Under the pieces are notes generated by a model. The model was not told the origin of the DNA, did not search any database, and was given only the letters and a program-made list of their open reading frames with translations. A DNA stretch of 64,000 nucleotides, from positions 2,135,501-2,199,500 of the forward strand of contig NZ_CP058669.1 in the NCBI RefSeq assembly GCF_014323565.1, written 5' to 3'. The translations under genes and the position numbers were made by a program. Shown here in pieces: positions 34,690 to 44,596 of this stretch (positions within the stretch are counted from its first letter, which is position 1; every line of letters starts with the position of its first letter). The DNA comes from Hyphobacterium sp. CCMP332 (GTDB taxonomy: Bacteria; Pseudomonadota; Alphaproteobacteria; Caulobacterales; Maricaulaceae).

Positions 34690-37368
34690 ATGGCTTCACT
34701 CGACAGCTTCAATTGCCGCCGCGAACTCGACGTTGATGGAAAAACCTATGTGTATTTCGATCTGAAGACGGCCGAGCGCAATGGGCTTGAAGGCGCGTCG
34801 AGACTGCCCGCTTCGCTAAAAGTGCTGCTGGAAAACCTCTTGCGCAACGAAGACGGAACCACAGTCACCAGGTCTGACATCGAGGCCATGGCCGGCTGGA
34901 TCAAGGAACGCAAATCCACAACCGAGATCGCCTACCGCCCGGCACGTGTCCTGATGCAGGATTTCACCGGTGTTCCGGCTGTCGTTGATCTGGCGGCCAT
35001 GCGCGATGCAGTCAAGGCACTCGGTGGCGACCCGGAAAACATCAATCCGCTGGTGCCGGTTGATCTCGTGATCGACCACTCGCTGATGGTTGATTCATTC
35101 GGTACGGCGGGCGCGTTCAAGAGCAATGTGGAGCGCGAATACGAGCGCAATGGCGAGCGCTACAAATTCCTGAAATGGGGCGCGAGTGCGTTTGACAATT
35201 TCCGAGTCGTGCCGCCGGGCACCGGTATCTGTCACCAGGTCAATCTGGAATATCTCGCCCAGACCGTCTGGACGAAGGAAGAAAACGGCGAAACCATCGC
35301 TTATCCCGACACGCTGGTCGGCACGGACAGCCACACCACAATGGTCAATGGCCTGTCTGTTCTGGGTTGGGGCGTCGGTGGTATCGAAGCCGAAGCGGCC
35401 ATGCTGGGCCAGCCCGTCTCCATGCTCATTCCGGAAGTCGTCGGTTTCAGGCTGACCGGCAAATTGCCGGAAGGCGCGACCGCAACCGACCTTGTCCTGA
35501 TGGTCGTGCAGATGCTGCGCGAGCGCGGTGTTGTCGGCAAATTCGTTGAATTCTATGGCGAAGGCCTCGACCACCTCTCACTCGCCGATGAGGCCACGAT
35601 CGCCAATATGGCACCTGAATATGGTGCCACATGCGGCTTCTTCCCGATCGATAATGAAACCCTGACCTATCTGGCCGATACCGGTCGCGACCCGGAACGC
35701 GTGAAGCTTGTTGAAGCGTATGCAAAAGCCCAGGGCCTCTTCCGCCCGGACTATACAGAAGACCCCGTTTTCACGGATACGCTGGAACTGGATCTGTCCG
35801 AGGTTGTGCCGTCGCTGGCCGGACCGAAGCGGCCGCAGGACCGGGTGCCGCTGGATGGTGCATCGGATGCGTTTGCCCAAGTACTGCATGACGAATTCGA
35901 CAAGCTGTCGGAAGGCCACAAGCGGGCCAAAGTCGAAGGCACGGAATACTCCATCGGCCATGGAGATGTCGTCATTGCCGCCATCACCTCCTGCACCAAT
36001 ACCTCCAACCCGTCTGTCATGCTCGGCGCCGGGCTTCTGGCCCGCAACGCCATCAAGCGCGGCCTGAAGGTCAAGCCGTGGGTCAAGACGTCTCTGGCAC
36101 CGGGGTCCCAGGTTGTCACAGACTACCTCGCCAAGGCCGGCTTGCAGGATGATCTCGACACGCTCGGCTTCCAGCTTGTCGGTTATGGTTGCACGACCTG
36201 TATCGGTAATTCGGGACCCCTGCCCGAGCCGATTTCGAAGGCAATCAAGGAAGCCGATCTGGTCGCCACATCCGTTCTGTCCGGCAATCGCAATTTTGAA
36301 GGCCGGATCAGCCCGGATGTTCGCGCCAACTATCTCGCCTCACCGCCACTGGTGGTCGCCTACGCCATTGCCGGCTCGATGAATGTCGATCTTCTGAACG
36401 ACCCCATCGGTTATGACGAAGAGAACGAGCCCGTTTTCCTCAAGGAAATCTGGCCAACCACGGCGGAAATCAGTGACGTTGTCCGGACCGCAGTGACGCC
36501 GGACATGTTTGCTTCGCGCTATGCCGACGTTTTCAAGGGCGATGACATCTGGGCAAATATCGAGGTCACGGGCGGACAGACCTATGACTGGGATATGGGC
36601 TCGACCTACATCCAGAACCCGCCCTATTTCGAGGGCATGTCGATGGAGGCAACCGCGCCGAAAAGCATTTCCAATGCGCGCATCCTTGGCCTGTTCGGCG
36701 ATTCCATAACAACTGATCACATTTCACCTGCCGGCTCGATCAAGGCCGACAGCCCGGCCGGCACCTATCTGCAGGAGCATCAGGTCGCGCCACGGGACTT
36801 CAACTCGTATGGCTCTCGCCGGGGCAATCACCAGGTCATGATGCGTGGCACATTTGCCAATATCCGGATCAAGAACCGGATGTTTGACGGACTGGAAGGC
36901 GGCTATACGAAGAAATGGCCCGAAGGCGGGAAAGCCGACATCTATTCGGCGGCCATGGACTACAAAACCGACGACACACCGCTCGTCGTCATTGGCGGCA
37001 AGGAATATGGCACCGGCTCATCGCGCGACTGGGCGGCCAAAGGCACGCGTCTGCTGGGCGTTCAGGCGGTGATTGCGCAAAGTTTCGAACGTATTCACCG
37101 CTCCAATCTGATCGGCATGGGGGTGTTGCCCCTGCAGTTCGAAAGCACGGGCTGGGAAGAGCTGGGCATGACGGGCGACGAGCAGGTCTCGATTGCGGGC
37201 ATTGAAACGCTGACGCCTCGCCAGATACTGGACGTCACCATCACTTTCCCGGATGGCCGGAGCGAGACGGTAAAGGCGCGCGCCCGGATCGATACCGAGA
37301 ATGAGCTGGAATACTACCGCAATGGCGGCATTCTCCACTACGTGCTGCGGCGCCTGGCCGTCGCCTGA
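34690..37368 (+). CDS. acnA: Aconitate hydratase
   Basis: 892 aa TCA-cycle enzyme interconverting citrate and isocitrate. The 4Fe-4S ligands are Cys435 ([11 protein letters not shown]) and Cys501/Cys504 ([14 protein letters not shown]). The swivel domain and [16 protein letters not shown] active loop are near the C-terminus. AAGGA eight bases before ATG 34690 fixes the start (ATG 34681 is alternative). It is an AcnA/IRP1-type protein, so it could moonlight as an RNA-binding protein. It is divergent from ccmA. Confidence 0.97.
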   Translation: MASLDSFNCRRELDVDGKTYVYFDLKTAERNGLEGASRLPASLKVLLENLLRNEDGTTVTRSDIEAMAGWIKERKSTTEIAYRPARVLMQDFTGVPAVVDLAAMRDAVKALGGDPENINPLVPVDLVIDHSLMVDSFGTAGAFKSNVEREYERNGERYKFLKWGASAFDNFRVVPPGTGICHQVNLEYLAQTVWTKEENGETIAYPDTLVGTDSHTTMVNGLSVLGWGVGGIEAEAAMLGQPVSMLIPEVVGFRLTGKLPEGATATDLVLMVVQMLRERGVVGKFVEFYGEGLDHLSLADEATIANMAPEYGATCGFFPIDNETLTYLADTGRDPERVKLVEAYAKAQGLFRPDYTEDPVFTDTLELDLSEVVPSLAGPKRPQDRVPLDGASDAFAQVLHDEFDKLSEGHKRAKVEGTEYSIGHGDVVIAAITSCTNTSNPSVMLGAGLLARNAIKRGLKVKPWVKTSLAPGSQVVTDYLAKAGLQDDLDTLGFQLVGYGCTTCIGNSGPLPEPISKAIKEADLVATSVLSGNRNFEGRISPDVRANYLASPPLVVAYAIAGSMNVDLLNDPIGYDEENEPVFLKEIWPTTAEISDVVRTAVTPDMFASRYADVFKGDDIWANIEVTGGQTYDWDMGSTYIQNPPYFEGMSMEATAPKSISNARILGLFGDSITTDHISPAGSIKADSPAGTYLQEHQVAPRDFNSYGSRRGNHQVMMRGTFANIRIKNRMFDGLEGGYTKKWPEGGKADIYSAAMDYKTDDTPLVVIGGKEYGTGSSRDWAAKGTRLLGVQAVIAQSFERIHRSNLIGMGVLPLQFESTGWEELGMTGDEQVSIAGIETLTPRQILDVTITFPDGRSETVKARARIDTENELEYYRNGGILHYVLRRLAVA

Positions 37369-37388
37369 TCCGGATCCCGGGGTGCGGC

Positions 37389-37754
37389 TCAGACCGCGCC
37401 CCGGACCAGATGTAACTCGATGCGCTTGATCTCACGCAACATGGCGAGATGATTCATGCGCATCCAGAACCATATCTTGAAAAGACCGACCGCCAGCAGC
37501 GTGCTCCACACACCCGTCGCCCAGAGGACGGATTCCCGGACACTGTCCGCTTCCAGCAACTGCCAGAAGCAGTAGATTGCCGCGCCAAACAGAACCAGCG
37601 ACTGGATAAAGGCAAAGGCCGTCCAGTATTTCAGCCGCCCGTGAAAGGCACTGCCCATTTGCACAAACAGGCCCGGCTCGTCATCCAGGCTGCGCAGGAA
37701 TTCCTCGTCATCCTGGCTCAACGCGTTTTCGAGATTCTGATTGAAATTGCTCAT
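37389..37754 (-). CDS. Membrane protein of sigma-factor operon (DUF6768-like)
   Basis: 121 aa with two membrane helices (about 43-65 and 77-98) and an acidic N-terminus. The C-terminal LFKIWFWMRMNHLAMLREIK region looks like the DUF6768 family, which is found beside ECF sigma genes in alphaproteobacteria. The ATG overlaps the sigma factor stop by 4 bp. It may be the anti-sigma or sensing partner; this is inferred from position only. It has no zinc-binding anti-sigma motif. Confidence 0.75.
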   Translation of the reverse strand: MSNFNQNLENALSQDDEEFLRSLDDEPGLFVQMGSAFHGRLKYWTAFAFIQSLVLFGAAIYCFWQLLEADSVRESVLWATGVWSTLLAVGLFKIWFWMRMNHLAMLREIKRIELHLVRGAV

Positions 37755-38296
37755 GGCAATTCACTCCCTGATAAGGCCGCCTTCAGTTTCTGGCGGGCGT
37801 GGAAAAGGCGCGACTTCACGGTTCCCAGAGGAACGGAAGTCGCGGCAGAAATTTCGGTCAGCGTCAGTCCTTCGCCGAAAAAGAGTGTGGCAGCGATCCG
37901 TTGATCGCCCGGCAGGCTGGCAAAAGCGGCATTCAGGCCCATTCGGGCATCCGGTGCACCGCCCCCGGATTCTGCCGGCACGGGTTGACCGGACTGCCGC
38001 TCACGTTCCCTGACGATGCGGCGCAAACTGTCGGCGCATTTTCGCGTTAATATGCCATAGGCCCAGGCGGGAAACCTTCGCGGATCTGAAAGACCCAGCC
38101 AACCTGAACAGATACCCGCCCAGGTTTCCTGCACGGCATCTTCGGCAAGATCGGCATCCCTGAGAATCCGGCGGGCCGCGCGTCTGAGCCGTGGATACCA
38201 TCGTATGGCCAGCCTTTCGGCGGCCCGCCCGTCACCCTGGCGCGCCCGGACCAGCAGGAGTTCATCAAAAACTCTGGATTCTGTTGGCTGCGCCAA
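37751..38296 (-). CDS. ECF RNA polymerase sigma factor
   Basis: 181 aa sigma-70 family. Region 2 is DADLAEDAVQETWAGI and region 4 LTLTEISAATSVPLGTVKSR. The start is a TTG at 38296 with GGAG eight bases ahead; no better start exists before the region 2 helix. The regulon is unknown. It is coupled to the DUF6768-like gene, so the two are probably a sigma and partner pair. Confidence 0.9.
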   Translation of the reverse strand: MAQPTESRVFDELLLVRARQGDGRAAERLAIRWYPRLRRAARRILRDADLAEDAVQETWAGICSGWLGLSDPRRFPAWAYGILTRKCADSLRRIVRERERQSGQPVPAESGGGAPDARMGLNAAFASLPGDQRIAATLFFGEGLTLTEISAATSVPLGTVKSRLFHARQKLKAALSGSELP

Positions 38297-38433
38297 TAAC
38301 GTCTCCGGCTTGCAAAGTTATAGGGTTAGTCGCTATTGACCATGAAAAGGTTCAATTCGGATCGACTTTCTGGCCAGACACGTCACAGCCATGTGATTCG
38401 CAGGTCAGCGGCAGGAGCACTATCTAGAAAGAC

Positions 38434-39168
38434 ATGATCAACGGATTGCTCAGCCTTGTTTTTGCCGCACTGCTCGCCGGACCAGCGCATGAGCCGACGA
38501 GCGCACCGCCACGTCCGGTACTGATCGAACTCTATACCAGTCAGGGCTGCCCGCTTTGCCCCGCTGCCAACGAATATCTCGGGCGGTTGGATGAACGGCC
38601 GGACGTTATCGCCCTCAGTTTCAGCGTCGATTATTGGGATATATACGGCTGGCAGGACACTTATGCCCGTCCGGAATTTGTCGAGCGTCAGCGTGACTAC
38701 AAGACCCGCATGGATCTCGCCCGCATTTACACGCCGCAATTTGTCATTGATGGCACCACAGAAGTCGGCGGCTCTCGGCCCGAGGGGATTCTCGCCCAGA
38801 TCGCGAACCGCCAGCTCACCATGACCGGATCGGTTGAGATCAATGTCCAGCATCATGGCGAGGGCAATTTCACGATCGATATTGACGGCTCTGTGCCCTC
38901 GCCCGACCCGGCCATTGTATATATTGCCGCTTATGTGCCCGGCTGGCGCACGGTGAATGTCGAGGGCGGCAACAATGCCGGGCGCGAAATTCGTGTCTAC
39001 AACCCGGTCACCGCAATTTTCGAGCTGGGTGAATGGCAGCAGGGTGAAGACAGCTACGGTGCTGCTCTGCCCGAAGGCCTGGCCGGCGTTTTCCTTGTTC
39101 AGGGCGGCAATGGCGGCCCGATCTATGGAGCCGCTGATTTCCGCCGTTCCATGACAGACCGGGAATGA
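38434..39168 (+). CDS. Secreted DUF1223 thioredoxin-like protein
   Basis: 244 aa with N-terminal export segment (1-16). The DUF1223 mark LIELYTSQGCPLCPAANEYL has a CxxC (Cys39, Cys42), followed by VIALSFSVDYWDIYGWQD and IYTPQFVIDGTTEVGG. The fold is thioredoxin-like, and function is unknown, perhaps redox handling in the periplasm. It is divergent from the sigma gene and convergent with the VOC gene. Confidence 0.88.
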   Translation: MINGLLSLVFAALLAGPAHEPTSAPPRPVLIELYTSQGCPLCPAANEYLGRLDERPDVIALSFSVDYWDIYGWQDTYARPEFVERQRDYKTRMDLARIYTPQFVIDGTTEVGGSRPEGILAQIANRQLTMTGSVEINVQHHGEGNFTIDIDGSVPSPDPAIVYIAAYVPGWRTVNVEGGNNAGREIRVYNPVTAIFELGEWQQGEDSYGAALPEGLAGVFLVQGGNGGPIYGAADFRRSMTDRE

Positions 39169-39174
39169 CTCTGA

Positions 39175-39558
39175 TCAAATTTCGCCGGATTTGACACGCC
39201 ACGGCGGGTCTATCCGGTTTTCGCCGGCATGATAGAGCTTCCAGCGATGCCCGTCCGGATCGCGAAACTCGGCCTCACGCCACAAATAGCCTTGATCCTC
39301 GGCATCGGTGTCAAAAACAATACCCGCCGCTTCCAGCCGCGCCTTGTCGGCATCGACATCATCGGTTTCAAGATAGAGCGTGGCACCCGAAACAGCGACA
39401 TCGTCGGCAATGTGCAGTGAAAATGTGGTGTCGCCATCCGGCGCGAGGAAGCGGGTATAGTGCGGACTGTCCACAAGTAACTGAAATCCGAGTTTACGAT
39501 AGAAGGCTTTTGACCGGGCAATATCGCGCACATCCAGCGTGATCTGGTTAAGCCTCAT
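39175..39558 (-). CDS. VOC superfamily (glyoxalase-like) protein
   Basis: 127 aa with two beta-alpha-beta-beta-beta halves: NQITLDVRDIARSKAFYRKLG and the C-terminal GYLWREAEFRDPDGHRWKLY with metal-ligand-like His and Glu. The family ranges from dioxygenases to glyoxalases and antibiotic-binding proteins, so the activity is open. The ATG overlaps the stop of the DUF4340 gene by 4 bp, placing it at the tail of the ABC operon. Confidence 0.85.
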   Translation of the reverse strand: MRLNQITLDVRDIARSKAFYRKLGFQLLVDSPHYTRFLAPDGDTTFSLHIADDVAVSGATLYLETDDVDADKARLEAAGIVFDTDAEDQGYLWREAEFRDPDGHRWKLYHAGENRIDPPWRVKSGEI

Positions 39559-40583
39559 TCATTTCCTCCGTCCGCCAACTCCACCGCGATCCGGTCAAGC
39601 GGCCTTATCAATCGTTCAACCGACAGATCGCTCAGTGCAAAGACCCAACCGTCCGCCCGCTCGTTCAGTTCGATAGCGGCCGGACGCGCGGAATCACTAT
39701 GGGCAACAGCGAGAACCCGCGCCCAATACTGACCCTCGACCTCATGGATAAAGAGCGTGACTTCGAGACCGTTCACCGTCGAGATACGATGCTCGGCGAC
39801 ATGCGGCCCCCGCATCGCGGCAATCGGGCGAACATCACGAAACCGGATCCGGCCAAGGACAGTGGCCACGCCATCGCCCGCGCCGGGTGAAACCAGCGTC
39901 CATCCCCGCGGCGACACCAGATTGAAAGCCTCCGAGCTCAGGGACTGACGCAGGAGACAATAGCCCGTTCCATCCTCCGGAAGAATGCAGGCCTCGCGAA
40001 TGGAAGAGCGCCCGAGCGACAGAAATTCCAGCTGCATCCATTGCGTAACATCGGAAAATTCCGGCAGATAGCCCCGCACCAGCCAGCTCGTCGCCTCTTC
40101 GGCACGCCGGACATAGACATGCCCGTCGGCGCGGCTCTCACCGATGAAAAGATTGGCCAATTCCCGGTCGTTATTATCGAGCAGGATAATGTGTGTCGCG
40201 CCGCCTCCGTCTTCCGGGGCGCCAAGAGACAATTGCTCATATCCGCTTTGCAGACGCGTCCGTTCACCAACCGGTTCCAGCGATGCGATGGCTGAAATCA
40301 GGCGCCCGGCAAGTTCGGCATCAGCCTCATATCCGTCATGAGACACCAGCGCCCAGCCTTCAAGGGTTCGGCGTAGACGGAAGGTCTCGTCCGCCGTCGC
40401 AACTGTGATTTCGGCCACGGTGTCAGGTGCCGCAACAAGTCGGGGCGTCAACGTCTCCGGTGGAGACCGTAAAACCGTTTGGGCACCCTGCAGCATCGTT
40501 GCCGCAATACCGGTCAACAAGAGCAGAATACCGGCCCCGAGGGCGATGAAAACCTGACGGCGGCGTTGCGTATTGACGCTCAT
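39555..40583 (-). CDS. DUF4340 domain protein of Gld-like ABC operon
   Basis: 342 aa from ATG 40583, with a membrane helix at about 10-28. Repeated beta segments such as ITVATADETFRLRRTLEGWALV and TSWLVRGYLPEFSDVTQWMQ mark a DUF4340 fold. It overlaps the GldG-like gene by 4 bp. It is probably an extracytoplasmic accessory of the transporter; function unknown. Confidence 0.85.
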   Translation of the reverse strand: MSVNTQRRRQVFIALGAGILLLLTGIAATMLQGAQTVLRSPPETLTPRLVAAPDTVAEITVATADETFRLRRTLEGWALVSHDGYEADAELAGRLISAIASLEPVGERTRLQSGYEQLSLGAPEDGGGATHIILLDNNDRELANLFIGESRADGHVYVRRAEEATSWLVRGYLPEFSDVTQWMQLEFLSLGRSSIREACILPEDGTGYCLLRQSLSSEAFNLVSPRGWTLVSPGAGDGVATVLGRIRFRDVRPIAAMRGPHVAEHRISTVNGLEVTLFIHEVEGQYWARVLAVAHSDSARPAAIELNERADGWVFALSDLSVERLIRPLDRIAVELADGGNE

Positions 40584-42415
40584 GACAGCGTCCTCCGGCG
40601 ACGCCAGAAACCAATTCCGAAGCCGGCCAGCAGGATCAGTATGGGAGGCGCCCACATCGTCCAGAAGCGCAATCCGGACTCCAGCGCGTCAATGTCTTCG
40701 CGAAACTCGCGCTCAATCCGCCGCAGGCCGTCCCGGGCGACCGCCATTTGACCCCGCAACTCGGCGATCCGGCTTTCCAGAGTCGTTCCCGTATCCGCCG
40801 CCTCCACGGGTGGCCGGCCGGACATCAGATCGTCCAGTTCGGACTGGATTTCCTCAGTGCGGACTTCAAGCGCCGCCTGCTCGTCTGCATATTCTGCTTC
40901 TGCTTCAGCTCTGAGAGCCTCGACGCGGCTCATGGGGCGCGATGAGGACGGCAGGGACCGCAATTGAAGCAAAGCCGGATCGCCAAGAGCCAGATCCACA
41001 AGATTAAGAAGAAGCGCCGGATTATCCGCAACAATTGACAGTCCGAACGCATTGTCCTCGCGGAGGAAATAGGGGTCATCCAGCCAGTCAACATCCGCGA
41101 AAACAACGACATCACCTGATCGCTGCGATGTCGCCAGATGCGAATTCAACCCCTCACCTGTCGGCGGACCATCCGGAAAGGCCGACGGGAAAAGCCCGCT
41201 CAGCCGAACCGCGAGAACCGGCGGGGACCCGGCAGGCGCGTAGTTCGACAACAGCGTCGCCGGTGACGGGTTGCCGGCTGCCGTTTCGGTATCCGTGACA
41301 GAGCCGTCGGCACTGGTTTGCACCAGAATGCGAACCCCCAGCCCGTCAACGGGCGACAACCGGATAAGCCCCGGCGATCCGAAATTCACACCGCGTTGCA
41401 GATCCGCCGTCGTCAGGTCCTCATCGGACATCTGAGCCGGCCCTGCGGAAAACCAGAGGGGATAGTTTCGAACCTGATTCCGGCCATTTTCATTGATCTG
41501 TACAGGCAGGCCGAGACTGCGATCCATCGCGATCTGATCGGCCGGAATTTCAACACCCCAGGCGGATAACAGGTCCGTCAGGGTCGAAGACCGCCGGGCA
41601 CCAGGCGGCGGCAGGCCATCCGGGCCTGCCCGGAAAGCGGACAGGGCCAGCGGGTCCAGCGCCATGATCACCCGTCCGCCCGAAAGAACGTACTGGTCCA
41701 GCATGTAGAGCTGGTCGTCCGTCAGGCGCGGTGGATGGATCACCAGAAGCGCATCAATGTCCGGCATTGCGCGAAAGCCGGAATCCAGCCAGCGAAGATC
41801 ATAGGCCGCTCCGATTTCATCAACGATATGGCTGGGCCGGGCCCCGATTTCACCCGGGCGGATGGGCAGGCTGGTCAGGACGCCCAGCTGGCCACGCCCC
41901 TCTCTCGAGAGCTCTGACAGGGACCGTGTGAGGTCGTATTCCAGCAGCGCTTCACGCTCCGCCGAAAAATAGGCCAGCACCTGCCGGTCATCGACGGCAT
42001 TCTCGGCCACAAGCCCGAAGAAAATGCGCTGCCCCTCGCCGGCGGGGGCAGCCGTCAATCCGGCAGCCAGTGCCGCATCTTCATCCGCCGAGAAGGGCTC
42101 GGGATCAATCTCCGTCAGAAGAACTCTGCCATCAGATTCGGCAGCATAGGTCCGCAATAATCCCCGAACGCGGGCCCCGTAGGCGCGCACAGCGGGATAG
42201 TCCGCTGCGGTACGCCGGGAATAGTAGAACGTCCAGCGAACCGGCTCTTCAATATCGCGGACCACGCTTCGGCTACCGGCCGAAAGCCGGTAAAGGCCGC
42301 CTTCGGTTATGTCGATCCGGATATCCGAAAGCCACGCCGATGCGAGCAGGTTGACGCCAGCAAGCCCGGTGACAAGCGCCGCTATAAACGCTGCGAGATG
42401 CCAACGGCGATTCAT
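40580..42415 (-). CDS. GldG-like ABC transport auxiliary protein
   Basis: 611 aa with an N-terminal membrane helix (8-29), a long periplasmic ABC-type unknown domain (GldG/DUF4350 type, with SGGRVIMALDPLALS), a coiled-coil region near 500-590 and a C-terminal helix (587-606, WAPPILILLAGFGIGF). The ATG overlaps the permease stop by 4 bp. Such proteins accompany GldA/GldF pairs and are found well outside gliding bacteria. Confidence 0.85.
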   Translation of the reverse strand: MNRRWHLAAFIAALVTGLAGVNLLASAWLSDIRIDITEGGLYRLSAGSRSVVRDIEEPVRWTFYYSRRTAADYPAVRAYGARVRGLLRTYAAESDGRVLLTEIDPEPFSADEDAALAAGLTAAPAGEGQRIFFGLVAENAVDDRQVLAYFSAEREALLEYDLTRSLSELSREGRGQLGVLTSLPIRPGEIGARPSHIVDEIGAAYDLRWLDSGFRAMPDIDALLVIHPPRLTDDQLYMLDQYVLSGGRVIMALDPLALSAFRAGPDGLPPPGARRSSTLTDLLSAWGVEIPADQIAMDRSLGLPVQINENGRNQVRNYPLWFSAGPAQMSDEDLTTADLQRGVNFGSPGLIRLSPVDGLGVRILVQTSADGSVTDTETAAGNPSPATLLSNYAPAGSPPVLAVRLSGLFPSAFPDGPPTGEGLNSHLATSQRSGDVVVFADVDWLDDPYFLREDNAFGLSIVADNPALLLNLVDLALGDPALLQLRSLPSSSRPMSRVEALRAEAEAEYADEQAALEVRTEEIQSELDDLMSGRPPVEAADTGTTLESRIAELRGQMAVARDGLRRIEREFREDIDALESGLRFWTMWAPPILILLAGFGIGFWRRRRTLS

Positions 42416-43164
42416 CGTCCACCCTCCCGGCTGGCACCGGCCTGAAGACCGCCCGCCGTGATGCCAAATCCAATCAGTGACAGGAAATAGACAATGTCTC
42501 CCAAGCCAACCACGCCGCGCTCGAAGGCCGCAAATCGCTCCAGCACGCTGGAATAGGCCAGGGCCTCCACCACAAAGGCAGGGGCGGTACCGGAAAGCGA
42601 ATCCGTGACCAGCGGCAAACCGGCCATGGTCAGGAAAAGGGACGCCAGCACGGAAAGCACGAAAGCCGTCACCTGACTGCCCGATGCGGCCGACAGGGCC
42701 TGCCCGATCGCGAGATAGCTTCCTGCAAGGAGGAAAGCGCCAAGATAGGAGATCGCAATCGCCAGATTATCCGGACTGCCGAGATAATTGACCGCAACCC
42801 ACATCGGGACAGTTGCAACCAGCGCCGCCAGCGCGACCGTCCAGGCCGCAGCAAATTTGGCCAGCGCAATGGAGGACACCGAAACCGGCAGGCTGAGCAG
42901 AATTTCCAGCGTTCCGCGATCCCGCTCTTCGGCCCAGGCCCGCATCGCCAGCGCTGGCATCAGGATCATCAACAGCCAGGGCATATAGGCAAAGAGCGGC
43001 GCAAGATCGGCCCGGTTGGTATCAAAGAACCGGCCGACATTGAATGCAAAGGCCGGCGCGGCAAACGCAAAGGCGGCGAGAAATACATAGGCCAGTGGCG
43101 TGGTGAACCAGGCCCACATTTCGCGCCGGTAGATCGCCAGAAATCCTGCAGGCGAAAACATCAT
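42412..43164 (-). CDS. ABC transporter permease (GldF-like)
   Basis: 250 aa with six helices; the opening FLAIYRREMWAWFTTPLAYVF and the DRGTLEILLSLPVS cytoplasmic loop are characteristic of ABC-2 permeases of the GldF type. It overlaps the ATPase gene and the GldG-like gene by 4 bp each. Confidence 0.88.
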   Translation of the reverse strand: MMFSPAGFLAIYRREMWAWFTTPLAYVFLAAFAFAAPAFAFNVGRFFDTNRADLAPLFAYMPWLLMILMPALAMRAWAEERDRGTLEILLSLPVSVSSIALAKFAAAWTVALAALVATVPMWVAVNYLGSPDNLAIAISYLGAFLLAGSYLAIGQALSAASGSQVTAFVLSVLASLFLTMAGLPLVTDSLSGTAPAFVVEALAYSSVLERFAAFERGVVGLGDIVYFLSLIGFGITAGGLQAGASREGGR

Positions 43165-43892
43165 GCGCTCGCCTTGTCGATGGTCCGGGTCAATGATCTG
43201 AAGGCATCATCCAGCCGGCCGGACCGTGCACGGCCCGCAAACTCGCCGGGATTCTCGTCTACCAGGATACAGCCCTTGTCGATGACGATCACGCGGCTGC
43301 AGACCGCCGGCACTTCCTCCAGAATATGGGTCGAAACGATGATCGCCTTGTCGACCGCCATTTCGCGGATCAGGGCGCGCACTTCATGCTTCTGATTGGG
43401 GTCGAGACCGTCTGTCGGTTCATCCAGCACCAATAGGGGCGGATCATGCGCGATGGCAGCGGCGAGGGCAGCGCGCCGCGTATAGCCTTTCGAAAGTGTA
43501 CCGATTTGCTGACCAGCCTCGGGCCCGAGCCGGGCGCGCTCCAGCGCCAGCTCGCGGGCGTTGCGCAATTGCGCGCCGGAATGCCCGCGCGCAGACAGGC
43601 AGAAGCCGACAAATTCCCGCGGTGTCATCGTGCGATAGGCCGGCGCGCCTTCAGGCAGATAACCCACCAGTCTCTGTCCTGCCCGGCGATCCTGCACCAT
43701 GTCATGCGTACCAACGCGGACCTGTCCGCCATCGGGCTCGAGACGTCCGGCAATCATGCGCATGACGGTCGTCTTGCCGGCGCCATTGGGTCCGAGGAAG
43801 CCCAGCACTTCTCCCGTCGCGAGTTCGAAACTGACGCGATCGACCGCAGTGCGGCGCCCGAATGTTTTGACCACTGAGTCAACGGTCAGCAT
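43161..43892 (-). CDS. ABC transporter ATP-binding protein (GldA-like)
   Basis: 243 aa. Walker A GPNGAGKTT (34-42), signature LSKGYTRRAAL and Walker B LLVLDEPTDGLD are all intact. Typical of ABC-2 ATPases of the GldA/NatA group. It is first in the four-gene operon with permease, GldG-like and DUF4340 genes. The substrate is unknown. Confidence 0.92.
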   Translation of the reverse strand: MLTVDSVVKTFGRRTAVDRVSFELATGEVLGFLGPNGAGKTTVMRMIAGRLEPDGGQVRVGTHDMVQDRRAGQRLVGYLPEGAPAYRTMTPREFVGFCLSARGHSGAQLRNARELALERARLGPEAGQQIGTLSKGYTRRAALAAAIAHDPPLLVLDEPTDGLDPNQKHEVRALIREMAVDKAIIVSTHILEEVPAVCSRVIVIDKGCILVDENPGEFAGRARSGRLDDAFRSLTRTIDKASA

Positions 43893-44225
43893 GGCTTGGT
43901 GAATTTCCTCATCGCAAGAGATATGATGCCCATAGCGATAACTTGCGTTGCCGGGCTTGGCCAGATGAGAACGGTGAAAGACTGAAGGAAGGGTGTCGGC
44001 CGGAGGTTATGCTGCTGATCCGGGGGGCTGGGGGGGCTGTCTGAAACCTGGACCATGCAGCCTTTGAATAACCGTCCGACCGACAGGTGAAAGCTGTTTT
44101 CAGGATGCGGCCTTCACAAGACCGAAATTTGACGGCTTTGTGGCGATGCGTGAATACTTGGTAACAAAGCCGGAGTGATTCCGCTCTGGCGTCCATCAGG
44201 GAGCCCGGTTTCGCTTATGAGGGGA
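43893..44225. other. Intergenic region before the DUF2794 gene
   Basis: A 333-base gap with no credible gene. It contains a long G-run segment (CGGGGGGCTGGGGGGGCTG near 44020) and a promoter-like TTGACG-N17-GAATAC near its right end. The stretch 44030-44130 shows no clear structure. An unannotated small RNA cannot be excluded. Confidence 0.5.
44129..44157 (+). promoter_or_regulatory. Putative sigma-70 promoter for DUF2794 gene
   Basis: TTGACG, a 17-base spacer and GAATAC, which keeps the central AATA of a -10 box. It is about 70 bases upstream of the likely DUF2794 start on the same strand. Confidence 0.4.
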
Positions 44226-44546
44226 ATGTCAGTTTCGGCCCGCGAAGACACCGTCATGTTTGCCCGCCCCGAACTAGATGCCATCCTCAGCGTTTACGGA
44301 CGGCTCGTGGCCAGCGGCGATTGCAAGGACTACGCGATAGACGGGCTGTCAGACCGCGCCGTCTTCTCCATCTTCCGCCGCACCAGCGAGTTTCCGCTCT
44401 ACCGCATCGAGAAAACACCCGCGAATGCCAAAAAGCAGGGTGCGTGGAAAATCCTGGCCCCGGGCGGTGCCATTCTCAAGCGCGGCCACGAACTCGGGCC
44501 GCTTCTCAAATATTTCGACAGGAAGCGATTCCGGATCGTAGAATAA
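44226..44546 (+). CDS. DUF2794 family protein
   Basis: 106 aa from ATG 44226 (other in-frame starts at 44217 and 44256). The ELDAILSVYGRLVASGDCKDYAIDG segment and the SIFRRTSEFPLYRIEKTP stretch match DUF2794, an alphaproteobacterial family of about this length with no known function. Basic and probably cytoplasmic. Followed by a strong hairpin terminator. Confidence 0.82.
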   Translation: MSVSAREDTVMFARPELDAILSVYGRLVASGDCKDYAIDGLSDRAVFSIFRRTSEFPLYRIEKTPANAKKQGAWKILAPGGAILKRGHELGPLLKYFDRKRFRIVE

Positions 44547-44577
44547 AAAAACCCCGGCTCCGGAGAGCCGGGGTTTG
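44545..44577. terminator. Bidirectional hairpin terminator
   Basis: The stem AACCCCGGCTC / GAGCCGGGGTT with loop CGGA is flanked by A-runs to the left and TTT to the right. It can stop the DUF2794 gene and the convergent Bax-inhibitor gene. Confidence 0.85.
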
Positions 44578-44596
44578 TCATTAGAGGTGGAAAAAC

